Source: JBBQSF01 sp038214085 (GTDB taxonomy: Bacteria > Bacteroidota > Bacteroidia > Bacteroidales > CG2-30-32-10). From it: a stretch of DNA of 10,145 nt. The translations under genes were made by a program, and so were the position numbers. The first letter of the stretch is position 1; each line of letters starts with the position of its first letter. Of this stretch, positions 1-6,662 are shown piece after piece. Below the pieces are notes generated by a model that was not told where the DNA came from, did no database searches, and saw only the letters and a list, made by a program, of their open reading frames with translations. Location: contig JBBQSF010000115.1 in NCBI GenBank assembly GCA_038214085.1, positions 1-10,145 of the forward strand. The letters run 5' to 3'.

Positions 1-198
1 GAAAATCAAACTATTCCTGAATGTGCCAATATGAACCTTTCAGCATATGATAAGGCGAAAATTGATGCGTTTATTCAACAATTAAATAAATTAAAACAAA
101 ACCCGCCTACTTGGGATGAGTTGTTTGTGATGCAAAATACATATCTTATTTGGTACGATAAAATTTCTCGTAAAAAATCAAAATATAAAGGAGAATAA
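1..198 (+). CDS. C-terminal end of an unrecognised protein (5' end outside window)
   Basis: Reading frame 1 is open from the first base to a TAA at 196-198, giving 65 residues that begin ENQTIPECAN and end KSKYKGE. The piece is hydrophilic, with a predicted helical stretch (AKIDAFIQQLNKLKQ), a PPTWDEL turn and a lysine-rich end. It has no transmembrane segment or motif I can assign to a family. An internal ATG at 31-33 could start a 55-residue protein, but the frame stays open to the window edge, so a longer truncated gene is more likely. It is convergent with miaB and ends 17 bases before a terminator hairpin, which supports this being a real 3' end. Function unknown. Confidence 0.6.
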   Translation, partial: ENQTIPECANMNLSAYDKAKIDAFIQQLNKLKQNPPTWDELFVMQNTYLIWYDKISRKKSKYKGE

Positions 199-215
199 TT
201 ACCTAACAATCTGTA

Positions 216-249
216 AAAAAAGGTTATCAAATGAATGGTAACCTTTTTT
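216..249. terminator. Bidirectional rho-independent terminator between the left-edge gene and miaB
   Basis: A 13-bp stem pairs 216-228 with 237-249 (one G-T wobble) around an 8-base loop at 229-236. The core is AGGTTA/TAACCT, flanked by an A-run on the left and a T-run on the right. Read on the plus strand it ends the left-edge gene, whose stop lies 17 bases upstream. Read on the minus strand it ends miaB, whose stop lies 26 bases upstream. The symmetric A/T tracts allow termination in both directions, as expected between convergent genes. Confidence 0.85.
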
Positions 250-275
250 ATTGCCAAAAAAAATAATTGATAATT

Positions 276-1607
276 TTAATAAATTTCTCCCATTAAGGTG
301 GCCGTTGTACAATGGGTCACCTTAATTTTTATATACTCGCCAGGTTTCTGTCCATTTGCAGGGAATACAACCACTTTATTCTGGCTGTTACGACCAAATA
401 AATGCTCCTTCGAACGTTTTGAAACTCCTTCAATTAAAACTTCAAATACTTTTCCGATATCTTTTTTATTGCTTTGTAACGAAAGTTTTTGCTGCAAGTC
501 AATTATTTCTTTTAAACGTCTTGCTTTAATTTCTTCAGGAACATCATCAGGTAATTTTTTCGCAGCCAGCGTTCCTGGGCGTTCAGAATACTTAAACATA
601 AAGGCATATTCATATTGTGCCCATTCCATCAGTGAAAGGGTATCTTTATGGTCTTCTTCTGTTTCTGAGCAAAAACCAGCAATAATATCAGTTGAAATTG
701 AACAATCAAGAATTTTATTTTTGATGGATTCAATGCGTAACATATAATCCTCTCGGGTATATTTACGGTTCATCAGCTTCAGCATTTTTGAACTTCCTGA
801 TTGAATAGGAAGATGAATAGAACGGCAGATATTTTCGTGTGCGAGAATGGTATCAATAAGCTTTTCTGATAAATCTTTAGGATGCGAAGTGGCAAATCGG
901 ACACGTAAAAGCGGATTTACCAAGGCAACTGCTTTAACCAAATCAGGAAAATCAGTAAGTTGCTCATTTTCCGTGAAACTGTAGGAATTTACATTTTGTC
1001 CAAGCAGAGTAATATCACGGAAACCAGAGTGATATAGCTCTCTTGCTTCTCTGATAATTGTTTCAGGATTTCTGCTTCTTTCCTTTCCGCGTGTTCCAGG
1101 AACAACGCAGTAGGAACAAAAATTTTCACAACCTCTCATGATCGAGATAAATGCATTGATTCCGTTTGAATCGTAACGTACTGGGGAAATATCGGCGTAC
1201 GTTTCTTCCAGTGATAGCAATACATTTACAGCTTTCTTGCCTTCAAATGCTGTACGTAAAAGTTCAGGAAGATTTCTGTAAGAATCAGGACCCGAAATCA
1301 GGTCAACGGCTTTTTCTTCTTCAAGGAGTTGCTCTTTCAATCTTTCGGCCATGCAGCCTAAAATTCCGATAATTAATCTGGGTTTTTTCTTTTTCAGGGA
1401 ATTAAATTCTTTCAACCTTTTTCTAACGCGTTGCTCCGCATTATCCCTTATAGAACAGGTATTTATTAGTATAATGTCGGCGCTTTTGTAATCCTGTCCA
1501 ATACTATAATTATCATCTTTAAGTATTGATGCAACAATTTCGCTGTCGGAAAAATTCATCTGGCAGCCATAGGTTTCAATAAAAATTGTTTTCTTTTCCT
1601 TTTTCAA
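276..1607 (-). CDS. miaB: tRNA-2-methylthio-N6-dimethylallyladenosine synthase MiaB
   Basis: A radical-SAM methylthiotransferase that adds the 2-methylthio group to i6A at position 37 of tRNAs reading UNN codons; it is cytosolic. The 443 residues match the usual family length. The N-terminal UPF0004 domain (about 7-120) carries C15 (ETYGCQMN), C51 (INTCSIR) and C85 (GILGCMAE), ligands of the auxiliary [4Fe-4S] cluster. The radical-SAM domain carries the CxxxCxxC motif C160/C164/C167 (RGCENFCSYCVVPGTRG), then LLGQNVNSY (201-209) and HLPIQSGS (265-272). A C-terminal TRAM domain (about 380-443) binds tRNA. The pattern fits MiaB rather than RimO or MtaB. The start is TTG at 1605-1607: the codon just upstream is an in-frame TAA, and the next ATG (Met17) lies after the essential C15. 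It is transcribed divergently from topA. Confidence 0.95.
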   Translation of the reverse strand: MKKEKKTIFIETYGCQMNFSDSEIVASILKDDNYSIGQDYKSADIILINTCSIRDNAEQRVRKRLKEFNSLKKKKPRLIIGILGCMAERLKEQLLEEEKAVDLISGPDSYRNLPELLRTAFEGKKAVNVLLSLEETYADISPVRYDSNGINAFISIMRGCENFCSYCVVPGTRGKERSRNPETIIREARELYHSGFRDITLLGQNVNSYSFTENEQLTDFPDLVKAVALVNPLLRVRFATSHPKDLSEKLIDTILAHENICRSIHLPIQSGSSKMLKLMNRKYTREDYMLRIESIKNKILDCSISTDIIAGFCSETEEDHKDTLSLMEWAQYEYAFMFKYSERPGTLAAKKLPDDVPEEIKARRLKEIIDLQQKLSLQSNKKDIGKVFEVLIEGVSKRSKEHLFGRNSQNKVVVFPANGQKPGEYIKIKVTHCTTATLMGEIY

Positions 1608-1633
1608 TTATTATAAAGATAAAAATATGACTG

Positions 1634-1641
1634 CAAAGGTA
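1634..1641 (-). promoter_or_regulatory. Putative Bacteroidota -7 element for miaB
   Basis: Read on the minus strand, 1641 to 1634 is TACCTTTG, an exact match to the Bacteroidota sigma-factor -7 consensus TAnnTTTG, followed by CA. It would place transcription start around 1627, about 20 bases before the TTG start codon. No well-spaced -33 TTTG is seen: the nearest, within the T-run at about 1669-1675, is some 26 bases away instead of about 19-21. The call therefore rests on the -7 element and its position. Confidence 0.5.
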
Positions 1642-1692
1642 CTTAAATTCATCATTTTGTTGCATGTCAAAAAAAATCAAATAAAAAATTTA

Positions 1693-1724
1693 TTGCATTA
1701 TAATAAGGGATTTGTTTTTCTTTG
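1693..1724 (+). promoter_or_regulatory. Putative promoter for the topA operon
   Basis: A -33-like TTG (1693-1695) is followed after 21 bases by TTTCTTTG (1717-1724), one mismatch from TAnnTTTG. Transcription would start near 1731, about 20 bases before the topA ATG. The segment CTTTGCA (1720-1726) is mirrored by TGCAAAG (1632-1638) in the miaB promoter, so the two divergent promoters share the same -7/start-site sequence. Consensus fit is moderate and there is no experimental support. Confidence 0.45.
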
Positions 1725-1751
1725 CAAGAAATTTTTTTAATAATACTTCTG

Positions 1752-4187
1752 ATGATAAAGAATCTGGTAGTGGTTGAATCTCCCGCAAAAGCTAAGACAA
1801 TTGAGGGTTTTCTGGGTAAAGATTTTATTGTAAAATCGAGTTTTGGACATGTTAGAGATCTGGCAAAGTCTAAGTCTAAAAAGGATAATACGGGACTTGG
1901 GGTGGATATTGATAATAATTTTACCCCTATTTACGAAATCCTTGAGGATAAGAAAACCCTGGTTAGTGAGCTGAAAAAAATGGCCAAAGAAGCAGAAACA
2001 GTTTGGCTGGCAACTGATGAGGACCGTGAAGGCGAAGCCATTTCCTGGCATCTTATGGAAGCCTTGGAACTTGTAAAGGCAAAAGTAAACATCAAAAGGA
2101 TTGCTTTTCATGAGATTACAAAAAATGCCATTCAGGAAGCCATTGAAAATCCACGCAGTTTGAATATTGACCTTGTAAATGCACAACAGGCAAGAAGAGT
2201 TCTCGACCGCTTAGTTGGATTTGAGCTTTCCCCATTATTGTGGAAAAAAGTGAAGCCATCTTTGTCTGCTGGTCGTGTACAGTCTGTTGCCGTTAGACTT
2301 ATCGTTGAACGTGAGGATGAAATCAGAGGTTTTTCAACTTCTTCAGCATTTAGGGTGAGTGCCAATTTTGATTTTGATAAAAAAGGACAGAAATATAAAG
2401 TAAAAGCAGAACTTCCACATAAATTCGACACCAAAGAACTGGCACATAAATTTTTGGAACAATGTAACGGTGCTTCTTTTTCTGTTGAAAATACAGAAAC
2501 AAAGCCGTCGAAAAAATCTCCAGCACCACCTTTCACAACTTCAACGCTTCAGCAGGAAGCCAGTAGAAAACTTGGATTTTCTGTAGCAAAAACCATGATG
2601 GTGGCGCAACAGCTCTACGAATCAGGAAAAATAACATACATGCGTACCGATTCTGTGAATCTTTCGGAACTTGCCCTGAATATGGCAAAAAAAGAAATTA
2701 CTTCACATTATGGACCCGAATACGTTAAAATTAGAAATTATATCACAAAATCAAAAGGTGCTCAGGAAGCTCATGAGGCAATTCGGCCATCGTATATGAA
2801 TAATTCTGCAATTGAAGGAGATTCTTCGCGTAAACGCCTGTATGAGCTAATCTGGAAAAGAACAATAGCCTCACAAATGAGCGATGCTGAACTTGAAAAG
2901 ACCAATATTACCATTGGGATTTCAAAATCGGCTGAAAAATTCATCGCTAAAGGCGAAGTGATTAAATTTGATGGATTTTTAAAGGTATATATGGAATCTT
3001 CCGATGATGAAGATGATGAAAATCAGAAGGATATTCTTCCTCCAATGCAGACCGGTGATCCACTTGATATGATTGACATTAGTGCAATTGAACGTTACAC
3101 ATTGCATCCTCCAAGGTACACAGAAGCAAGCCTGGTAAAAAAACTGGAAGAACTTGGAATTGGAAGACCATCTACGTATGCGCCTACTATTTCAACCATT
3201 CAAAAGCGCGGATATGTTGTTAATGAAGATCGCGATGGTGTTAGCAGAAATTTCTTTTCCTTATTATTAAAAAATGGAAAAATTTCGGAGGAACTCAAGT
3301 CAGAAAATTATGGTTATGAGAAATCAAAACTTTTTCCAACTGATATTGGCTCACTTGTAAATAAATTTTTAACACAGTATTTTGACAACATTATTGATTA
3401 CCACTTTACAGCCAAGGTTGAAAAAGAATTTGATGATGTAGCTCAGGGGCAGAAAGTATGGAATGATGTTATTCGTGAATTTTATTTTCCTTTCCACAAA
3501 CAAATTGAAGATACTACATTAAGTTCTGAAAGGGTAAGCGGTGAAAGGCTTTTGGGAAAAGAACCTGAAACAGGAAAGAATGTTTATGTTAAAATTGGTA
3601 GATTTGGACCTGTTGCTCAAATCGGAGAAAGTTCTGATGAGGAAAAACCAAGGTTTGCAAGTCTTTTAAAGGGTCAAAGCATTGAAGATATCAGTTTATT
3701 ATCCGCATTGGAATTGTTTAAACTTCCAAAAGAAATTGGAAATTATAACGAAAAACCTATGTTTGTTGCAATAGGACGTTTTGGCCCATATATTAAGCAC
3801 GACGGAAGCTTCTATTCTGTTGGGAAAACTGATAATATAATGTCTCTTACTCCAATGCGTGCAATTGAAATTATACTCGAAAAACAGGATAAGGACAGTA
3901 AGAAACTGATCAGGGAATTTACCGAAAATGCTGAAGTAAAAGTGTTGAATGGCCGATGGGGTGCTTATATTTCTGCTTCAGGAAAAAACCATAAAATTCC
4001 TAAGGGCACAAAACCGGAAGCGCTCCAACTAAGCGATTGTCTTGAAATTATTCAAGCAGCTGCAAAAAATGAAGGCCCCGTAAAATCAAAAAAAGCAACT
4101 GCTGCCAAACCGAAAGTTGTTAAAGCAAAACCAAAATCTGCTGCAAAAAAAACATCAACAATTAAAAAAACAGCAAAGAAAGCGTAA
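1752..4187 (+). CDS. topA: DNA topoisomerase I (type IA)
   Basis: Relaxes negative supercoils by cutting one strand through a 5'-phosphotyrosine link. With the start at ATG 1752 (MIKNLVVVESPAKAKT, the usual N-terminus) the protein has 811 residues; an upstream in-frame TTG at 1722 would add a 10-residue hydrophobic leader atypical of the family. The Toprim domain has E9 (VESPAK) and D89/D91/E93 (ATDEDREGE). The catalytic tyrosine is Y296 in GKITYMRTDS. AGRVQSVAVRL (about 173-183), AHEAIRP and GIGRPSTYAPTI are further type IA motifs. The C-terminus has three topoisomerase C-terminal repeat units around GRFGPVAQ, GRFGPYIKH and GRWGAYIS. There are only two scattered cysteines, so no Cys4 zinc ribbons, and the last 40 or so residues are a Lys/Ala/Pro-rich basic tail likely to bind DNA. 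It is followed after 5 bases by the arginase-fold gene, so the two are probably co-transcribed. Confidence 0.97.
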   Translation: MIKNLVVVESPAKAKTIEGFLGKDFIVKSSFGHVRDLAKSKSKKDNTGLGVDIDNNFTPIYEILEDKKTLVSELKKMAKEAETVWLATDEDREGEAISWHLMEALELVKAKVNIKRIAFHEITKNAIQEAIENPRSLNIDLVNAQQARRVLDRLVGFELSPLLWKKVKPSLSAGRVQSVAVRLIVEREDEIRGFSTSSAFRVSANFDFDKKGQKYKVKAELPHKFDTKELAHKFLEQCNGASFSVENTETKPSKKSPAPPFTTSTLQQEASRKLGFSVAKTMMVAQQLYESGKITYMRTDSVNLSELALNMAKKEITSHYGPEYVKIRNYITKSKGAQEAHEAIRPSYMNNSAIEGDSSRKRLYELIWKRTIASQMSDAELEKTNITIGISKSAEKFIAKGEVIKFDGFLKVYMESSDDEDDENQKDILPPMQTGDPLDMIDISAIERYTLHPPRYTEASLVKKLEELGIGRPSTYAPTISTIQKRGYVVNEDRDGVSRNFFSLLLKNGKISEELKSENYGYEKSKLFPTDIGSLVNKFLTQYFDNIIDYHFTAKVEKEFDDVAQGQKVWNDVIREFYFPFHKQIEDTTLSSERVSGERLLGKEPETGKNVYVKIGRFGPVAQIGESSDEEKPRFASLLKGQSIEDISLLSALELFKLPKEIGNYNEKPMFVAIGRFGPYIKHDGSFYSVGKTDNIMSLTPMRAIEIILEKQDKDSKKLIREFTENAEVKVLNGRWGAYISASGKNHKIPKGTKPEALQLSDCLEIIQAAAKNEGPVKSKKATAAKPKVVKAKPKSAAKKTSTIKKTAKKA

Positions 4188-4192
4188 TCTTT

Positions 4193-5371
4193 ATGGAAAA
4201 TATATCCCTGTTTTTTGAACCTGTAAGCCCGGCTTTTATTCCTGAAGATGGAACTGCTTATCATGGGCAATTGGGAAGTATAATTGATATCCATTCGGAA
4301 AAATCAGGTTTTCCCGCTCTAAATGGAATTGATATTGCAATTTTAGGCGTTTGCGAAGACCGTAAATCATTTTCTAACAAAGGTGCTGCTATGGCTCCGG
4401 ATTGTATTCGTGAAAATCTTTACAAATTGTTTCAGGGACCACATAAAATAAAAATTGCTGATTTAGGAAACATTAAAAGCGGACACGAGGTTGACGATAC
4501 TTACTTTGCCGTGAAAACAGTTATTTCGGAACTATTAAAAGAGAAAATTATTCCCGTATTGATTGGAGGAACACAAGACCTTACTTTTGCCAATTATCAG
4601 GCTTATGAAGATCTCGGACAAATCATTAATATTGCAACAATTGATTCTTCTTTCGACCTTGGTACTGCTGAGCAGGAGATTAATTCAAAGGCGTTTTTAA
4701 ATAAAATTATCGTACATCAGCCAAATTTTCTTTTTAACTATACCAATCTTGGTTATCAAACCTATTTTGTAGATCAGGATGCAATTGACCTTATGGGAAA
4801 ACTATATTTTGATGTTTACCGCTTGGGCGCGATAAGAAGCAATATAGAAGAAGTGGAGCCATTTGTGAGAAATGCAGATATGGTTAGTTTTGATATTTCA
4901 GCTATTCGACAATCCGATGCTCCGGGAAACGGGAGTGCATCTCCCAATGGCTTTTATGGGGAAGAGGCCTGCCAGATTGTTAGATATGCCGGAATGAGCG
5001 ATAAGTTAAGCTCAATCGGGTTTTATGAAGCAAATCCTTCGCTCGACAGGGGAGGGCAAACCTCATTGCTTGTGGCTCAGATGATCTGGTATTTTATTGA
5101 TGGATTTTACAATCGGAAACATGATTTTCCATTAATTGAAAAAGACGATTATATCAAATACCGTGTTTTTATTCACGATCATAAATACGAAATCGTTTTT
5201 TACAAAAGCAAGAAAAGCGATCGATGGTGGATGGAAGTTCCCTGCCCTACTAACCTCAAAAGCAAATATGAGCGTCATTATCTTATTCCCTGTTCATACC
5301 GCGATTATCAGGTTGCACTTAAAGAGGAAATGCCTGATCGCTGGTGGCAGGTATACCAAAAGCTGATGTAA
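4193..5371 (+). CDS. Arginase/formimidoylglutamase-fold protein lacking canonical metal ligands
   Basis: A 392-residue protein that aligns by motif order with the ureohydrolase (arginase, agmatinase, HutG) superfamily but is probably not a conventional enzyme. The GG(D/N)H motif is GGTQ (125-128, His to Gln). The DAHxD motif is DSSFD (151-155), keeping both Asp but with His to Ser at 153. The SFDxD motif is SFDIS (232-236), keeping D234 but with Asp to Ser at 236. Three of the six Mn ligands are therefore replaced. The late glutamate (E279 in FYEANP) and the DAPG segment (242-245) remain. An extension of about 80 residues beyond the usual arginase end contains two WW pairs (DRWWMEVPCP, DRWWQVY). 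There is no signal peptide, so it is presumably cytoplasmic. It starts 5 bases after topA and precedes the T9SS operon. Automatic annotation would likely say formimidoylglutamase; no other histidine-utilisation genes are in the window. Confidence 0.75.
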   Translation: MENISLFFEPVSPAFIPEDGTAYHGQLGSIIDIHSEKSGFPALNGIDIAILGVCEDRKSFSNKGAAMAPDCIRENLYKLFQGPHKIKIADLGNIKSGHEVDDTYFAVKTVISELLKEKIIPVLIGGTQDLTFANYQAYEDLGQIINIATIDSSFDLGTAEQEINSKAFLNKIIVHQPNFLFNYTNLGYQTYFVDQDAIDLMGKLYFDVYRLGAIRSNIEEVEPFVRNADMVSFDISAIRQSDAPGNGSASPNGFYGEEACQIVRYAGMSDKLSSIGFYEANPSLDRGGQTSLLVAQMIWYFIDGFYNRKHDFPLIEKDDYIKYRVFIHDHKYEIVFYKSKKSDRWWMEVPCPTNLKSKYERHYLIPCSYRDYQVALKEEMPDRWWQVYQKLM

Positions 5372-5416
5372 AGTTTACCCTTATGGTTTTAAATGACCAT
5401 TTACTAATATTTATAT

Positions 5417-5469
5417 ATTGGTTTTGGATATGTTGGTAAATTTGTTAAAAAAAACGAAACCAATTTTTA
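5417..5469 (+). terminator. Possible terminator of the topA-arginase operon
   Basis: ATTGGTTTTG (5417-5426) pairs with CGAAACCAAT (5455-5464), 10 bp with one G-T wobble, and a T-run follows at 5464-5468. The stem lies 45 bases after the arginase-fold stop. The 28-base loop is longer than usual, so efficient termination is uncertain; the A-run inside the loop could also shorten it by internal pairing. Confidence 0.4.
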
Positions 5470-5547
5470 TTTTCTGAGTATAAATTCATTAAAACTTGTT
5501 GGGAAATAATTATTTGAATGAAAATAAAAAAAATAATACCAACAAGA
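5464..5547. repeat. Nested inverted repeats upstream of the porP promoter
   Basis: Three dyads lie together. The first is an 11-bp T/A-rich pair, 5464-5474 with 5520-5530. The second is a perfect 8-bp pair, CTTGTTGG (5495-5502) with CCAACAAG (5539-5546). The third is a perfect 12-bp palindrome, AAATAATTATTT (5504-5515), inside the second pair's spacer. They sit just before the putative porP promoter and could be an operator or an upstream RNA structure. The AT-rich dyads may be chance; the GC-containing 8-bp pair is the more notable. Confidence 0.35.
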
Positions 5548-5548
5548 A

Positions 5549-5581
5549 TTTGTTAATTAAAAAAAATTTTTGTTATTTTAC
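5549..5581 (+). promoter_or_regulatory. Putative promoter for the T9SS operon
   Basis: TTTG at 5549-5552 is followed after 21 bases by TATTTTAC at 5574-5581, which keeps TAnnTT of the Bacteroidota -7 consensus but not the final TG. The spacing equals that proposed for topA. Transcription would start near 5588, giving a leader of about 33 bases before the ATG at 5621. The match is weak at the -7 end, so this is tentative. Confidence 0.35.
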
Positions 5582-5620
5582 CGTCCTTTTAATACAAAAG
5601 AGATTACTAAAACCCAAAAT

Positions 5621-6571
5621 ATGAAAAGAAATATTACTCTTCTGTTTCTGGTTTTCCTTAGCAGTGTAGCTTTTTCGCAACAGGAAGCGCAGTTTAGCCA
5701 TAATATGTTTAACAACATGGCAATCAATCCGGGTTATGCTGGAAGCAATGATGCAATATGCGCAACAGCAATTGCAAGGCAGCAATGGGTAGGGTTTAAA
5801 GACCCCGATGGCAGTAAAACTGCTCCCCAAACTTATTTGTTTTCTGTTGATGGTGCTGTAAATCCTCTTCACGGAGGTTTGGGTATGACCATTTTTCAGG
5901 ATCAACTGGGATTTGAAAAAAATCTGGGTGTAAAATTAGCCTATGCATATCGTTTAACCGCTGGTCCTGGTACACTAGGTATTGGCGCACAGGTTGGTTT
6001 CTTAAGCAAATCAATTGATTTTACTAAATTTAATCCAATTGATGTAAATGACCCTAAACTTCAAGGGGCAAAAGAGTCAAACATGGCAACAGATTTTGCT
6101 TTTGGAGCTTATTATAAAATCGAAAACAAATTATATTTTGGATTATCTGCCTCGCAATTAGCGCAATCTGAGGTGCAGTTTTCAACTGCATTAGCTTCTC
6201 CCACTTTAGCCCGTCATTACTATGTTTCTGCAGGATATTATTACCCACTACCAAACAATCCGGAACTTGAAATTGACCCATCAATTTTAATTAAAACAGA
6301 CTTTGCCTCTACACAATTTGATATAAATGGTTTACTCAAATACAATAATCAGTTCTGGGGTGGCGTTAGTTATAGAGCAACAGATGCCATAGTTATACTT
6401 TTAGGAATGAATTATAAGAATTTCCATTTTGGATATTCATACGATGTAACAACATCACCCATGGGCGCAAGTGGCCGAAGCAGCGGTAGTCATGAAGTTA
6501 TGGTTGGATATTGTTTTAAGATTATTAAAGAGTTTCATCCCCAGAGCTATAAAAACCCTAGGTTCTTATAA
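5621..6571 (+). CDS. PorP/SprF-family type IX secretion system outer-membrane protein
   Basis: An outer-membrane protein of the PorP/SprF family, predicted 316 residues, close to the family norm. The start at ATG 5621 gives a clear Sec signal peptide: basic MKRN, hydrophobic ITLLFLVFLSSVAF, with likely cleavage after AFS before QQEAQF. An upstream in-frame TTG at 5570 would put 17 residues ahead of the signal and is rejected. Family hallmarks are FSHNMFN, NPGYAGS (36-42), ARQQWVGF (52-59), alternating aromatic/glycine beta-strand segments through the body (GLGMTIFQDQLGF, LGIGAQVGFL, FHFGYSYDV) and the ending SYKNPRFL. Members form beta-barrels that work with the T9SS ring or anchor surface adhesins; PorE partners PorP in Porphyromonas and SprF supports SprB export in Flavobacterium. 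Being first in the gldKLM operon makes the PorP role the likelier one. Paralogues are common in these genomes, so I leave the symbol blank. Confidence 0.92.
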   Translation: MKRNITLLFLVFLSSVAFSQQEAQFSHNMFNNMAINPGYAGSNDAICATAIARQQWVGFKDPDGSKTAPQTYLFSVDGAVNPLHGGLGMTIFQDQLGFEKNLGVKLAYAYRLTAGPGTLGIGAQVGFLSKSIDFTKFNPIDVNDPKLQGAKESNMATDFAFGAYYKIENKLYFGLSASQLAQSEVQFSTALASPTLARHYYVSAGYYYPLPNNPELEIDPSILIKTDFASTQFDINGLLKYNNQFWGGVSYRATDAIVILLGMNYKNFHFGYSYDVTTSPMGASGRSSGSHEVMVGYCFKIIKEFHPQSYKNPRFL

Positions 6572-6621
6572 ATCTGAAACCAAATTAAATTATTATCGTT
6601 AAAGGTGTTTAAAATCAAATT

Positions 6622-6649
6622 ATTTAAAAGCTGTATCTTTTAAATTTTT
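6622..6649 (+). terminator. AT-rich hairpin with T-run between porP and gldK (possible attenuator)
   Basis: ATTTAAAAG (6622-6630) pairs perfectly with CTTTTAAAT (6637-6645) around the 6-base loop CTGTAT, and a T-run continues to 6649. It lies 50 bases after the porP stop and 13 bases before the gldK ATG. The shape is that of an intrinsic terminator, but each arm has a single G or C, so it would be weak and may only lower read-through into gldKLM. The right arm also overlaps TATCTTTT (6634-6641), close to the -7 consensus, so it could instead be part of a gldK promoter. Confidence 0.4.
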
Positions 6650-6662
6650 AAAACCAGATCTT

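Noticed and set aside
75..257. Minus-strand 60-codon frame
   Set aside because: It overlaps the plus-strand gene end and runs through the terminator hairpin; the translation is low-complexity and resembles no known protein.
298..747. 149-codon plus-strand frame antisense to miaB
   Set aside because: A shadow of a strongly conserved gene, with no signal of its own; the same applies to 1166-1372.
1608..1706. Inverted pair TTATTATAA (1608-1616) and TTATAATAA (1698-1706)
   Set aside because: Only A and T in a very AT-rich gap, with an 81-base spacer; likely chance.
1722..1751. TTG start that would lengthen TopA by 10 residues
   Set aside because: The added QEIFLIILL stretch is atypical of TopA, and the usual N-terminus (IKNLVVVESPAKAK) follows the ATG at 1752; the TTG also falls inside the predicted -7 element.
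1737..2536. Minus-strand frames opposite topA (1737-2186 and 2132-2536)
   Set aside because: Antisense shadows of the Toprim and catalytic regions, Cys/Phe/Ser-rich without family features.
4052..4294. 80-codon minus-strand frame with a Phe/Ala-rich hydrophobic end
   Set aside because: It is the complement of the TopA Lys/Ala tail; AAA and GCA codons read backwards give Phe and Ala, so the apparent membrane segment is an artefact.
4193..5371. Annotation as functional HutG formimidoylglutamase or arginase
   Set aside because: Three canonical metal ligands are replaced and no other histidine or arginine catabolic gene is nearby.
5383..5439. 18-codon frame MVLNDHLLIFIYWFWICW in the gap after the arginase-fold gene
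   Set aside because: Aromatic-rich and suggestive of a leader peptide, but short, lacking a promoter or initiation signal, and overlapping the putative terminator stem.
5570..5620. TTG start that would add 17 residues before the PorP/SprF signal peptide
   Set aside because: It would bury a clear Sec signal peptide that begins at ATG 5621 and it overlaps the putative promoter.
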